From Planctomycetaceae bacterium (lineage in GTDB: Bacteria > Planctomycetota > Planctomycetia > Pirellulales > Pirellulaceae): a DNA stretch of 5,707 nt. Made by a program: the position numbers and the translations under genes. Shown here piece after piece: positions 1 through 5,707 of the stretch (position 1 is its first letter; each line of letters starts with the position of its first letter). The notes under the pieces were generated by a model. It did no database searches, was not told the origin of the DNA, and saw nothing but the letters and a program-made list of their open reading frames with translations. Where the stretch lies: NCBI GenBank assembly GCA_007124535.1, contig SLEY01000277.1:1-5707 (forward strand), written 5' to 3'.

Positions 1-533
1 ATCGCGGCGAAGCGGACGGCGCGCAGCAAACGCAGTTTGTCTTCCGCAAACCGGGCTTGCGGATCCCCGATCGCGCGGATCCGGCCTGCCCGCAGATCCT
101 CCCGGCCGCCGACGTAGTCCAGGATCTCGTCTCTCAGCGGATCATAGAACAGGCCGTTGATGGTGAAATCCCGGCGGCGGGCGTCTTCTTCGGCCGTGCT
201 GAACGTCACCTGGTCCGGGTGACGGCCATCGCTGTAGGCGGCATCACGGCGAAAGGTGGCGATATCGATCTGGCCGGCCCCGCGGGGCAGAATCAGGCAG
301 ATCACCCCGAAAGCTTGGCCGATGGCGAGCGTGCGGCGGCGCCCGAACACCGCCCGGATCTGTTCGGGAGTGGCGCTGGTCGCAATGTCGTAGTCTTTGG
401 GCGGGCGGCCCAGCAGCAGATCGCGAACGCAACCGCCAGCCCACAGGGCCTGGTAGCCGGCAGCCTGAAGCTTGCGGACGGACTCCAGTGCATGCTCTCG
501 GGCGGTTGTAGGTGCGCCGGAGTTGGCTGCCAA
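1..533 (-). CDS. cca: CCA tRNA nucleotidyltransferase (class II / PcnB family), N-terminal part, runs off left edge
   Basis: This is the N-terminal 177 codons of a class II nucleotidyltransferase, which in the cytoplasm adds or repairs the 3' CCA of tRNAs. Visible motifs are the catalytic fold's GGCVRDLLLG (residues 33-42) followed by KDYDIAT (46-52) with the metal-binding aspartates D47 and D49, then IGQAFG (71-76), RRDFTING (120-127), and a GDP..RF.EDKLR..RA.RFAA stretch (156-177). The IGQAFG wording fits CCA-adding enzymes better than bacterial poly(A) polymerase I, which the family resembles, but the missing C-terminal RNA-binding half prevents a final choice. Family members are usually about 400 or more residues, so over half the protein lies outside. 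The frame is closed upstream by a TAG inside the sigma gene, and no ATG or GTG lies between that stop and the first catalytic motif. The TTG at 533-531, four bases behind a GGAGG, is therefore the likely start. It begins 10 nt after the sigma stop codon, suggesting co-transcription. Confidence 0.9.
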   Translation of the reverse strand, partial: MAANSGAPTTAREHALESVRKLQAAGYQALWAGGCVRDLLLGRPPKDYDIATSATPEQIRAVFGRRRTLAIGQAFGVICLILPRGAGQIDIATFRRDAAYSDGRHPDQVTFSTAEEDARRRDFTINGLFYDPLRDEILDYVGGREDLRAGRIRAIGDPQARFAEDKLRLLRAVRFAA

Positions 534-536
534 CGG

Positions 537-543
537 CCCTCCC
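537..543 (-). promoter_or_regulatory. Ribosome binding site for the TTG-started CCA gene
   Basis: On the minus strand the 10-nt gap between the sigma stop codon (546-544) and the TTG (533-531) reads GGGAGGGCCG. It contains a GGAGG core (542-538) with a 4-nt spacer, slightly short but usable. This site decides the start codon, because no ATG or GTG is available in frame. Its position right behind the sigma stop suggests that ribosomes finishing the sigma gene may help initiation here. Confidence 0.6.
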
Positions 544-1332
544 CTACGTGCCGAATTCCGGACGACGGCGGCCTAACTGGCCTTGCAGCCGTTGGACAAT
601 GCTGCTGTGCATCTGGCTCACCCGGCTTTCGCTCAAGTCGAGCGTCGCGCCGATTTCCTTCATCGTCAGTTCTTCGTAGTAGTACAGAATAATGATCAGC
701 CGTTCGTTGCGATTCAGGCCGCGGGTGACCAGCCGCATCAGATCGTTCTTCTGAATCCGCCGCGTGGGGTCTTCCCCCTTCTTGTCCTCCAGGATATCGA
801 TCTCGCGGACGTCTTTGTAGCTGTCCGTCTCGTACCACTTCTTGTTCAGGCTGATCAGGTTGACCGCATTGGCCTCGATCAGCATTTTCTCCAGTTCGGG
901 GAGCGACATTCCCAGTTGTTCGGCCAGTTCGTTCTCGGTCGGGTGCCGCCCCAATCGGGCTTCCAGCGTCTTGGTGGCTTCCTGCAGTTTGCTGGCCTTG
1001 GAGCGTACCAGCCGGGGCACCCAATCCATCGTGCGCAGTTCGTCCAGCATCGCTCCCCGGATGCGGGGAACGCAGTACGTTTCGAACTTGACGCCCCGCG
1101 ACAGATCGAAGGCGTCGATGGCATCCATCAATCCGAACACGCCTGCCGAGATCAGGTCATCCAGTTCGACCCCCTCGGGCAGCCGCTGCCAGATCCGTTC
1201 GGCATTGTAGCGGACCAGCGGCAGGTATTCCTCAATCAGCCGATTTCGGAGGCGCTTGTTGTCCTGGTTCTTCTTGTACGCTCGCCAGACCTGCTGGATA
1301 TCCGTCTTTTCCGGCGCTAAGGCTGTGGCCAT
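544..1332 (-). CDS. fliA: Flagellar-type RNA polymerase sigma-28 factor (FliA/WhiG family)
   Basis: The 262-residue protein is a complete alternative sigma factor of the FliA/WhiG/SigD group, which directs RNA polymerase to late flagellar and motility promoters. Region 2 spans about residues 16-105: it includes EEYLPLVRYNAERI (34-47), the core-binding segment ELDDLISAGVFGLMDAID (56-73), and the -10 recognition segment with FETYCVPRIRGAMLDELR (83-100) and DWVPR (103-107). Region 3 covers about 108-160, including RHPTENELAEQLGM (129-142). Region 4 with its helix-turn-helix covers about 200-250: LTMKEIGATLDLSESRVSQM is residues 222-241. There is no region 1.1, as expected for this group. The ATG is preceded by GGAGG with a 5-nt spacer. 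The gene follows flhG by 175 nt and precedes the CCA gene by 10 nt. No anti-sigma factor (FlgM) gene is visible here. WhiG or SigD would be equally fair names; the regulon cannot be read from this window. Confidence 0.96.
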   Translation of the reverse strand: MATALAPEKTDIQQVWRAYKKNQDNKRLRNRLIEEYLPLVRYNAERIWQRLPEGVELDDLISAGVFGLMDAIDAFDLSRGVKFETYCVPRIRGAMLDELRTMDWVPRLVRSKASKLQEATKTLEARLGRHPTENELAEQLGMSLPELEKMLIEANAVNLISLNKKWYETDSYKDVREIDILEDKKGEDPTRRIQKNDLMRLVTRGLNRNERLIIILYYYEELTMKEIGATLDLSESRVSQMHSSIVQRLQGQLGRRRPEFGT

Positions 1333-1337
1333 ACAAT

Positions 1338-1342
1338 CCTCC
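1338..1342 (-). promoter_or_regulatory. Ribosome binding site of the sigma-28 gene
   Basis: On the minus strand GGAGG lies 5 nt upstream of the ATG at 1332-1330 (spacer ATTGT). This is a consensus Shine-Dalgarno site with good spacing, and it supports the chosen start. Confidence 0.85.
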
Positions 1343-1389
1343 GTGATTGGTATGCCAGCGACGTTCGCTCGCTTGCTGAAAGTTTCGTC

Positions 1390-1417
1390 CGAGGCCCGAC
1401 ACGCGGGTCGGGGCTCG
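1390..1417 (-). repeat. Imperfect inverted repeat / hairpin in the sigma-gene leader
   Basis: The arms at 1390-1400 and 1407-1417 (plus strand CGAGGCCCGAC and GTCGGGGCTCG) pair at 10 of 11 positions, with one G-G mismatch and a 6-nt loop. The stem is GC-rich and should be stable as RNA. It lies about 50 nt upstream of the sigma Shine-Dalgarno site. Neither strand has a following T-run, so it is more likely a leader structure (RNA stability, pausing or processing) than a terminator. The function is not known. Confidence 0.6.
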
Positions 1418-1507
1418 GTAGGGTGTTCTCTGATCCGCAGCTTTTAAGGGAGCCGCCGTAAATTCCACACAGTCGTTGCAGTTTGACTTGACCAGGCGCG
1501 ACAAACC

Positions 1508-2413
1508 CTACCACGCATATCGGCCCCTGACCGCCTGATCTCCACTCGAATTCTTGACTTTCTTGTCTTGGTTTGCGGTCCGGGCCGGGCGGGCGCGGAC
1601 CGCGAACCGCTCGGCGATCCGGCCGGCCAGGACTTGCACATCCCGGCCCGCCGGCCCACGCGGCGGCGAGCCGGCGAACGGCCGGGCTGCCGCCTCGGCG
1701 GCCGGTACGCTCGGATCCTCCCGCACATATCCCCACCACGCGATCCGGGTTCCCAAAAAACGGCGGCAGGACCGCGACACACATCGATGCACCCGCGACG
1801 CCGCGGGCCGATTGGCCGCCCGGTTGACAATCAGCCCGAAGACCGGCCGCCGGGCGCCCCCCGCCTGCTTGATCCGAGCATACGCCTCCACGATCGCCGC
1901 CGACTCCGGCGTCAGCACCAGGGCCACCTGGTCCGCCGCCCGCCAGAAAGGCTGCACCGCCGCACCGGCGGCCGAGCCCGTATCGACCAGGACCCAGGCG
2001 ACCCGGGGGCCCAGCGAGCCCAGCTGGCGCAACCAGCGGCGATGGGAGGCTTTCCGATACGGCTCCTGCGCGGCCGAAGTCCGCTGGCCGCCTGCGACCA
2101 AGACGCCCGCAGGGCCCGGTTGCAGGATCCCGGCAAGCTCTTGACGCCCGCTCCATACGTCGGCCAAGCTGCCCCCGCCAGGCGCCTCGCACAGCCGCCT
2201 CACCGCCGGACGGACGGTATCGGCATCGGCCAAGACCACGCCACCGCCCTGTTCGGCAAGCGCCACGGCCAGGTTGACCGCCAGCGTGGTCGCGCCCGCC
2301 CCCGGCAACGCGCCGCTAAGCACCAGCAGCCGTGGCCGCGGCGCTGTCTGCCGTACCGACTCACGCTGCGTCTGCCGCACCAACCGCCGGAGGACACTCG
2401 CTTGATCAGGCAT
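1508..2413 (-). CDS. flhG: FlhG, MinD-like flagellar number/placement regulator with a degenerate P-loop
   Basis: The 301-residue protein belongs to the MinD/ParA-like FlhG (YlxH/FleN) family, which works with FlhF to control flagellar number and position. The N-terminus MPDQASVLRRLV carries the DQAxxLR motif (residues 3-9) by which FlhG stimulates the FlhF GTPase. The MinD fold follows: a P-loop region SGALPGAGATTLAVNLA (33-49), DAD with two aspartates (63-65), Walker B VLVDTG (141-146), TPESAAIVEAYARIK (168-182), LIVNRA (194-199), and YVREDPSVPAAEAAARPF (229-246). Both lysines of the expected KGGxGKT are replaced (L36 and A41), so ATP binding may be weakened or different. The start at 2413 is supported by the GGAGG six bases upstream and by the motif beginning at residue 3; the frame continues upstream into flhF but those residues do not belong. 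The gene overlaps flhF by 8 nt. The C-terminal 30 residues look like an unstructured basic tail, not a clear membrane-targeting helix. Confidence 0.92.
   Translation of the reverse strand: MPDQASVLRRLVRQTQRESVRQTAPRPRLLVLSGALPGAGATTLAVNLAVALAEQGGGVVLADADTVRPAVRRLCEAPGGGSLADVWSGRQELAGILQPGPAGVLVAGGQRTSAAQEPYRKASHRRWLRQLGSLGPRVAWVLVDTGSAAGAAVQPFWRAADQVALVLTPESAAIVEAYARIKQAGGARRPVFGLIVNRAANRPAASRVHRCVSRSCRRFLGTRIAWWGYVREDPSVPAAEAAARPFAGSPPRGPAGRDVQVLAGRIAERFAVRARPARTANQDKKVKNSSGDQAVRGRYAW
1517..1524 (-). promoter_or_regulatory. Possible sigma-28-like -10 box (weak)
   Basis: On the minus strand the bases GCCGATAT match 7 of 8 positions of the sigma-28 -10 consensus (GCCGATAA). They lie within the last codons of flhG, about 185 nt upstream of the sigma start. 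The matching -35 element (TAAAGTTT) is poor: the best candidate upstream, with a 12-nt gap, matches about 4 of 8 bases. In GC-rich DNA a chance match is quite possible. It would imply autoregulation of the sigma gene, but the evidence is thin. Confidence 0.2.
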
Positions 2414-3599
2414 CTGCCCCCTCCACCATCCGACGTGCCAGCCGATGGCGGTCCGCGACTGCAAGGTCGTCCGGAACGCTCTGACCGCAACTGACAAAAC
2501 TTAATGGCAACGAACTGGCCTGCAGCAGGGGCAACACGTTGCCCAAAGCTTCGGCTTCATCCAGCTTGGTCAACAGCAGGGCGGTCGCTCCCAGGGCGCG
2601 GAAGCGCGCCGCCGCTCGGACCAGGCCGGCCGAACTGGCGACGCTGCTGAGCACCAGGTACACGTCGTCAGCCTGCGCTTCCAGCAACAGCGAGCGCAGC
2701 TCTTGCAGCCGGAGTTCGTCGCCCGGGCTGCGGCCCGCCGTGTCCACCAGGATCAACTCCAGCCCGCGGAATGCGTCCAGGGCCCGCCGCATCTCACGCG
2801 GGGTCGAAACCACCGCCAGCGGCAGATCGATGATCTCGGCATAGGTCCGTAACTGCTCCACCGCCGCGATCCGGTAATTGTCGGCCGTGATCAGCCCCAC
2901 CCGCCGCCGCTCCCGCAAACTGTAGTTGGCCGCTAATTTGGCCACCGTCGTCGTCTTGCCAACTCCCGTCGGCCCGATCAGGGCCACCACGCGGGGCGTT
3001 CCCGCCGTGAACTCCCAGGGCGCACCGCAGGCAATCTCTCGTGCGATCAATCGCGCAGCACACGCTTTCCATCCCGGCAACCCCGTCCGCTCCTCGTCCG
3101 TCGCCTCCCGCCGTACCCGCTGAACCCATTGCCGGGCCAAGTCCGCGGGCACGTCCGCCGCCGTAAGCGATTGATACAAACCCAAGAGCCCCGTATCCCA
3201 ATCCGGCTCGCTCTCGGCGCCCGTGGCCAGTTGTTCGACCAGCGAATGCCGATCCGGCGGATCGCTCTTCAGATCCTGGCGGAATTTGGACCGGTAGTCC
3301 ATTTGGTGAGCGGGCGGGATCAGCGGGCCGGCTTCCACCTCGCCAAACGAGCGAACCGCGCCCGAACCGGCCGACCCTTCCTCCACTGCCCCGCCGGACA
3401 CCGCGGCATCCGGAAAACGCTGCGGCACCCGGACCCCGGTCGACGCCAGGACCTCGACGTCCCGGGAACCGGTCAACCAGGGCAGCGGGCCGCGACCGAT
3501 CTCCCGCGTCTGCAGCACCGCCGCGTCGGGTCCCAGAGTGCGGCGCACCATCTGGAGCGCTTCCTGCATTGAACGAGCGCGAAACGTTTGAACTTCCAT
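2406..3599 (-). CDS. flhF: FlhF, SRP-family GTPase for flagellar placement
   Basis: The 397-residue protein is FlhF, the third SRP-type GTPase beside Ffh and FtsY. It acts at the membrane to set the site of flagellar assembly. The N-terminal B domain opens MEVQTFRARSMQEALQMV (1-18), then LGPDAAVLQTRE (22-33). A variable linker covers about 55-130, and an N domain about 130-195. The G domain has P-loop GPTGVGKTTT (209-218), TADNYRIAAVEQL (238-250), DTAGRS (286-291), TKLDEAEALG (344-353) and SCGQSVPDDL (370-379). The usual DTYR of the family reads DNYR here; all nucleotide-binding motifs are otherwise intact, so it should be an active GTPase. The ATG was chosen because the family's conserved N-terminus begins exactly there. 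No strong Shine-Dalgarno site precedes it (best AAGACGG, 7 nt away). It lies 38 nt after flhA and overlaps flhG by 8 nt (ATGCCTGA), an arrangement that suits making the GTPase and its activator together. Confidence 0.96.
   Translation of the reverse strand: MEVQTFRARSMQEALQMVRRTLGPDAAVLQTREIGRGPLPWLTGSRDVEVLASTGVRVPQRFPDAAVSGGAVEEGSAGSGAVRSFGEVEAGPLIPPAHQMDYRSKFRQDLKSDPPDRHSLVEQLATGAESEPDWDTGLLGLYQSLTAADVPADLARQWVQRVRREATDEERTGLPGWKACAARLIAREIACGAPWEFTAGTPRVVALIGPTGVGKTTTVAKLAANYSLRERRRVGLITADNYRIAAVEQLRTYAEIIDLPLAVVSTPREMRRALDAFRGLELILVDTAGRSPGDELRLQELRSLLLEAQADDVYLVLSSVASSAGLVRAAARFRALGATALLLTKLDEAEALGNVLPLLQASSLPLSFVSCGQSVPDDLAVADRHRLARRMVEGADA
2420..2424 (-). promoter_or_regulatory. Ribosome binding site of flhG inside the end of flhF
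   Basis: On the minus strand GGAGG sits 6 nt before the ATG at 2413-2411, within the last codons of flhF (Val-Glu-Gly-Ala-Asp-Ala). It selects this ATG over the upstream TTG at 2497, which would add 28 residues encoded within flhF. The placement fits translational coupling of flhF and flhG. Confidence 0.8.
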
Positions 3600-3637
3600 A
3601 AACGTACCGTCTTGAAAGAAAATGGCTCCCCCGACCT

Positions 3638-5704
3638 CTACGCCGCCGCCGGAACCGCGTCCCGGACGATCCGCATCGCCTCCACCACCGTGTCGCTGGT
3701 GATCTCGTCGTAACTGAGCACCACCAGCTGCGGCAACCGAGCCGCTGTCAACTCGCGCACCGCCGCACGCACCTCGCCACTGACCAGCACCACCGGAGCA
3801 TGGCCCCCGCGGACCAGCGACTCCACCGCCTGGCCGATCCACACGCAAATGTCCCGCACACCAGCCGGCGACAAATGGATCCGATAACCATGCGGATGCG
3901 TTTGCACCCCGGCGACAATCCGATCTTCCAGAGCCGGATCGATCGTCACCACCCGCAGATGCCGCCGCTCGTCCCGGTACAATGTACTCAACGTCCGCGC
4001 CAATCGACGCCGTACCTGCTCGACCAACCGCCGCGGATCCCGCGTGTGCGGCGCCTCGTCCCCCAACGCCTCCAAAATCGTCTGCAACTGGCGGATCGGC
4101 ACATGCTCCCGCAATAAGCGCTGCAACACCTGTTGAACTTCGCCCAAACGCAGGGTATCCGGAATCAACTCGTCCACCACCGCCGGAGCCCCTTTGCGCA
4201 ATTCGTCGATCAGATGCCGCGTCGCATCCCGCGTCAACAACTCGGCCGCGTGAAATCGGATCACCTGCCGCAAATGAGCCGCCAACACCCCCGACGGCTC
4301 CTGCAACTGGCAACGCGCCTGGCGAGCTTGAGGCAAATGCTCGGCACTCACCCACACCGCCGGTTCGCCCGTGCGCGGGTCCGCGGCCCGCGGACCCGGA
4401 AGATCGGGATCCGAAGCCCCCGCACCGGATACCAAACAACGTTCCGGATGCAATCGGCCCTGAGCCACGGCATTGCCCGACAACTTGATGCAATAGGCAC
4501 GCCGACCCAGTGCCAAATTGTCCCGGATCCGAACCTTCGGCATCACGATCCCCAATTCCACCGCCACCCGGCGACGCACATCGGTGATCTGCGACAACAA
4601 ATCGCCGCCCCGCGTCGGATCGGCTAAACGAATCAGACCCGCACCAATCTCGATCTCTACCGGGTCGATCGCCAGATAGTCCTCGATCCGCTTCTGCGGA
4701 ACCTGGTTCAATTCCGCTTCGTCCCGAGCCGCATCAGGACCCGCTTCCCCCTCGTTGGCGCCCGCTCGGGCCAATAGATAGGCCAATCCCGCACAGGCCG
4801 CCCCAATCGTCAGCAAGGGCAAAGCGGGCAGTCGCGTCCACATCAACAGACCGAGAAAACCCCCCGCCACCGCCAGCACCTGAGCCCGTGAAAACAACTG
4901 GCGCAGGAACTCGTGCGGCAAATCCACCTCGCGAGAACTCCGCGTCACCAGCAAACCGGCCGCCAACGAGATCAGCAGCGCCGGCACCTGACTGACCAAA
5001 CCGTCTCCCACCGTCAACCGCGAGTACACCGAACCGGCTTCCACCACCGACATCCCCGACTCGAATACCCCCAGCATCAGGCCGCCCACCAGGTTGATCC
5101 CCGTAATCAGCAGCCCCGCAATGGCATCGCCACGAACAAATCGACTGGCGCCGTCCATCGCCCCATAAAAGTCCGCTTGCTCCGTTAACGCCTCACGCCG
5201 CCGCTGCGCCTCCTGGTCGTGAATCAGACCCGCACTCAAATCCGCATCGATCGCCATCTGACGCCCCGGCATGCCGTCCAAGGCGAACCGAGCCGCCACC
5301 TCACTGATCCGCGCCGAACCCTTGGTAATCACCACGAATTGAATCACCACGATGATGGCAAATAAAATTAACCCCACCAGCGTGTGGTCGCCCGTGACAA
5401 ACTCACCAAAGCCTCGGATCACTTGGCCCGCAGCGTCCAACCCGCCACGCGGCGCCCCCGTCAGAATCAGCCGCGTCGACGCCACATTCAACACCAGTCG
5501 GCTGAGCGTGGTGGTCAACAGCAGGGTCGGGAACAGACTGAATTCCATCGGTGTCCGCACATGCAGGGTCGTTAGCAGGACGATCAGCGCGGCCGCGATA
5601 TTCGCAGCCAACAGCACATCCAAAAGTCCCGCCGGAAGGGGAACGATCAACACCAGCAGGCAGCCGATCACTCCCGCCGGAAGAACCAGTCCCTGCCAAC
5701 GCAC
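3638..5704 (-). CDS. flhA: FlhA, flagellar type III export-gate membrane protein (5' end at the window edge)
   Basis: The product, 688 residues from the GTG at 5704, is FlhA, the proton-motive-force-coupled core of the flagellar protein export gate. The N-terminal half has about eight membrane segments, near residues 6-22, 27-47, 56-74, 108-127, 194-214, 236-254, 274-290 and 293-312. The FHIPEP family signature is at about 132-155 (RISEVAARF, LDGMPGRQM, AIDADL), with Arg148 where lysine is usual. ADFYGAMDGASRFVRGD (177-193) and TVGDGLVSQVPALL (231-244) are further family hallmarks. A charged linker (315-340) leads into the cytoplasmic domain that docks export chaperones and substrates (about 342-688), with DYLAIDPVEIEIGAGL and LGIVMPKVRIRDN visible. 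Family members are about 680-700 residues, so it is complete or nearly so. Only five residues precede the first membrane segment and the frame stays open to 5707, so the real start and ribosome binding site may lie outside. flhF follows after 38 nt. Confidence 0.96.
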   Translation of the reverse strand: MRWQGLVLPAGVIGCLLVLIVPLPAGLLDVLLAANIAAALIVLLTTLHVRTPMEFSLFPTLLLTTTLSRLVLNVASTRLILTGAPRGGLDAAGQVIRGFGEFVTGDHTLVGLILFAIIVVIQFVVITKGSARISEVAARFALDGMPGRQMAIDADLSAGLIHDQEAQRRREALTEQADFYGAMDGASRFVRGDAIAGLLITGINLVGGLMLGVFESGMSVVEAGSVYSRLTVGDGLVSQVPALLISLAAGLLVTRSSREVDLPHEFLRQLFSRAQVLAVAGGFLGLLMWTRLPALPLLTIGAACAGLAYLLARAGANEGEAGPDAARDEAELNQVPQKRIEDYLAIDPVEIEIGAGLIRLADPTRGGDLLSQITDVRRRVAVELGIVMPKVRIRDNLALGRRAYCIKLSGNAVAQGRLHPERCLVSGAGASDPDLPGPRAADPRTGEPAVWVSAEHLPQARQARCQLQEPSGVLAAHLRQVIRFHAAELLTRDATRHLIDELRKGAPAVVDELIPDTLRLGEVQQVLQRLLREHVPIRQLQTILEALGDEAPHTRDPRRLVEQVRRRLARTLSTLYRDERRHLRVVTIDPALEDRIVAGVQTHPHGYRIHLSPAGVRDICVWIGQAVESLVRGGHAPVVLVSGEVRAAVRELTAARLPQLVVLSYDEITSDTVVEAMRIVRDAVPAAA

Positions 5705-5707
5705 CCA

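Larger units (their letters stand above)
1333..1507 (-). other. flhG-sigma spacer with a structured leader
   Basis: This 175-nt gap is the only sizeable non-coding stretch among the closely packed genes. It holds the sigma-gene ribosome binding site (1342-1338), a strong imperfect hairpin (1390-1417), and a small perfect hairpin at 1357-1369 (5-bp arms AGCGA/TCGCT, 3-nt loop). No T-run follows either hairpin on the minus strand, so an intrinsic terminator is not supported. I recognise no riboswitch class. A TTG-started frame entering the sigma gene from 1504 has no recognisable product. The spacer may hold a promoter or a post-transcriptional control site for the sigma gene; this is inferred from its length and structure only. 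Confidence 0.5.

Noticed and set aside
583..1320. 245-codon plus-strand frame opposite the sigma factor gene
   Set aside because: It mirrors the sigma gene's codon pattern and shows no domain; the minus-strand sigma factor is unmistakable.
1390..1417. Intrinsic terminator between flhG and the sigma gene
   Set aside because: The hairpin is strong, but no T-run follows on either strand, so it is reported only as a leader structure.
1232..1504. 90-codon minus-strand frame with TTG start spanning the flhG-sigma spacer
   Set aside because: It has no recognisable product, overlaps the sigma gene start in another frame, and has no convincing ribosome binding site.
1575..1603. 8-bp perfect inverted repeat (GCGGTCCG/CGGACCGC) with a 13-nt loop near the 3' end of flhG
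   Set aside because: It lies within coding sequence rich in Arg/Ala codons, has no T-run on the minus strand and is about 65 bases before the stop codon; likely a by-product of GC-rich coding.
1755..1760. Six-base A run (T run on the coding strand) in flhG as a possible frameshift or slippage site
   Set aside because: The FlhG family pattern continues in the same frame on both sides (RRFLGT followed by WWGYVREDPSVP), so no frameshift is needed.
1568..2494. 308-codon plus-strand frame opposite flhG
   Set aside because: It is rich in Arg, Pro and Gly, as expected for the antisense of a GC-rich gene, has no recognisable motif, and lies opposite a clearly coding FlhG frame.
3600..4493. Open frame continuing upstream of the flhF ATG for about 298 codons inside flhA (same strand, other frame)
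   Set aside because: The translation is Gly/Ala/Ser-rich low-complexity sequence with no recognisable domain, it overlaps well-conserved flhA, and FlhF homology starts exactly at the ATG at 3599. Long chance frames are common in GC-rich DNA.

Overview
The window carries five genes, all on the minus strand and closely spaced, so they read from the right edge to the left: flhA, flhF, flhG, a flagellar-type sigma-28 factor (FliA/WhiG family), and the first 177 codons of a tRNA nucleotidyltransferase (CCA-adding enzyme) that runs off the left edge. The DNA is GC-rich. The gene order, and the wording of the sigma factor and FlhA from memory of family members, suggest a flagellated member of the Planctomycetota, probably close to the Pirellulales. 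That assignment is inference and has not been tested by a search.

Layout from right to left: flhA (5704-3638, GTG start at the very edge, possibly continuing outside); a 38-nt spacer; flhF (3599-2406); an 8-nt overlap; flhG (2413-1508); a 175-nt spacer with a strong imperfect hairpin and the sigma-gene ribosome binding site; the sigma factor (1332-544); a 10-nt spacer; and the nucleotidyltransferase (533 to beyond position 1), which starts with TTG. No stretch over 300 bases lacks a gene. I see no rRNA, tRNA, insertion sequence, CRISPR array, phage gene or convincing intrinsic terminator.

Functionally the first four genes form a flagellar biogenesis and regulation block. FlhA is the membrane export-gate protein of the flagellar type III secretion system. 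FlhF is the SRP-type GTPase that sets the site of flagellar assembly. FlhG is its MinD-like partner, which controls flagellar number and placement. The sigma factor directs RNA polymerase to late flagellar promoters. The nucleotidyltransferase is a housekeeping tRNA-maturation gene that seems to share the transcript.

This is mostly an ordinary flagellar region, and I find no wholly new system. The most notable point is FlhG: its N-terminal FlhF-activating motif (DQAxxLR) is intact, but both P-loop lysines expected in a MinD-type ATPase are replaced. This could mean the ATP switch has been altered or lost while the GTPase-activating role was kept. Secondary points are the hairpin leader and a weak sigma-28-like -10 box upstream of the sigma gene, and the TTG-started CCA gene placed directly behind the sigma gene.
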